A DNA stretch of 58,771 nucleotides from Caecitellus pseudoparvulus. Lineage: Eukaryota > Bigyra: Bicosoecida. The number at the start of each line of letters is the position of its first letter. Position 1 is the first letter of the stretch. The notes under the pieces were generated by a model that saw nothing but the letters and a program-made list of their open reading frames with translations, had not been told where the DNA came from and did not search any database. The stretch covers positions 1 to 58,771 of the forward strand of contig CBFFRQ010000023.1 in NCBI GenBank assembly GCA_965644315.1, in the 5' to 3' direction. Shown here one piece after another: positions 58,415 to 58,771 of this stretch. A program made the translations under genes and the position numbers.

Positions 58415-58771
58415 ACAACATGCTCAGTGCCTCGCGTGTGCCGTCGCAGTCTCACGCTCATACTTATCGCAAGTGCTTTGCCCAGCGCCAAGTGCGCTGA
58501 GACAGGCGCCACCGCACCACCTACCATTGAACACACCGGAAAACCAGCTCACATGCGCTCCACGTGCACACTTGATCACATGCAATGCATGCAGGTCTCT
58601 GAGATACGGGCAGCGCGAGAGAACCGGGTGAGACGCATGCTGCTGCGGAAATCCCTCCCACTACAACACCCGACGTTGCACTTTGCTGGCATCCAGCCCC
58701 ATGACACGTACCTGCGCCGACGCAACCTCAAGTCTCCACTAGCAATCGTCCACAGTAATCAATGAAGTGTG
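56850..58771 (-). repeat. segmental duplication, right copy
   Basis: Counterpart of 49633-51553, reaching the end of the window, so the outer limit of the duplicated unit is not visible on this side. Confidence 0.9.
58415..58771. other. upstream region of ankyrin copy 2, cut by window end
   Basis: Nearly identical to 51196-51553. No separate gene is supported. Confidence 0.5.

Noticed and set aside
54959-58765. Long plus-strand ORFs (up to 516 codons, His/Pro/Gln-rich) opposite the ankyrin genes
   Set aside because: They mirror the repeat period of the ankyrin array and the GC-rich codons of the minus-strand gene; the minus frame has conserved ankyrin structure, the plus frames do not.

Overview
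This is eukaryotic nuclear DNA from a GC-rich protist that builds motile flagella. It contains short spliceosomal introns (64-172 bp), a fused DHFR-thymidylate synthase (a bikont trait), an axonemal dynein intermediate chain (DNAI4 type), a ciliary CFAP52/WDR16 homologue and RabGAPs. Gene content does not fix the lineage. A heterotrophic stramenopile of the bicosoecid (Cafeteria) type would fit the GC content, compactness and tyrosine-recombinase retroelement debris, but that is a guess. I found no rRNA gene, no intact tRNA gene and no CRISPR array.

Positions 1-22,000 are a mobile-element graveyard with visibly lower GC. It holds remnants of an RNase H of DIRS/Ngaro type, three C-terminal halves of one DDE transposase family (two with a zinc knuckle), a LINE-type reverse transcriptase core, a tyrosine recombinase with two in-frame stops, a Crinkler/RHS-like ORF and a possible Plavaka-like transposase tail. 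A structured repeat (R1) is scattered through it in three copies, and a 92-bp foldback lies near its right edge. Almost nothing here looks like an intact host gene.

Positions 22,079-45,956 are a dense gene block: DHFR-TS(+), TBC1D23-like(-), DNAI4-like(+), small coiled-coil protein(-), DUF455 ferritin-like protein(+), PurF(-), PurK(+), CFAP52(-), unknown acidic protein(+), TBC RabGAP(+), DnaJ type II(-). Genes alternate almost strictly between head-to-head pairs (270-504 bp shared upstream regions) and tail-to-tail pairs (30-47 bp gaps, or a 44-bp coding overlap). Two purine-synthesis genes (purF, purK) share one divergent promoter, DHFR-TS makes dTMP nearby, and two genes are ciliary. I could resolve 20 introns, and 16 of them begin with GTGCG.

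Positions 46,300-58,771 are a tandem duplication of a large ankyrin-repeat gene with an unrecognised ~490-residue N-terminal domain, separated by an unrelated low-complexity ORF. The first copy is interrupted by a 2.17-kb element with Helentron-like ends. Taking the element out together with one TTTA copy restores an ankyrin repeat exactly in register. The right copy is complete to its start codon; its upstream region is cut by the window end.
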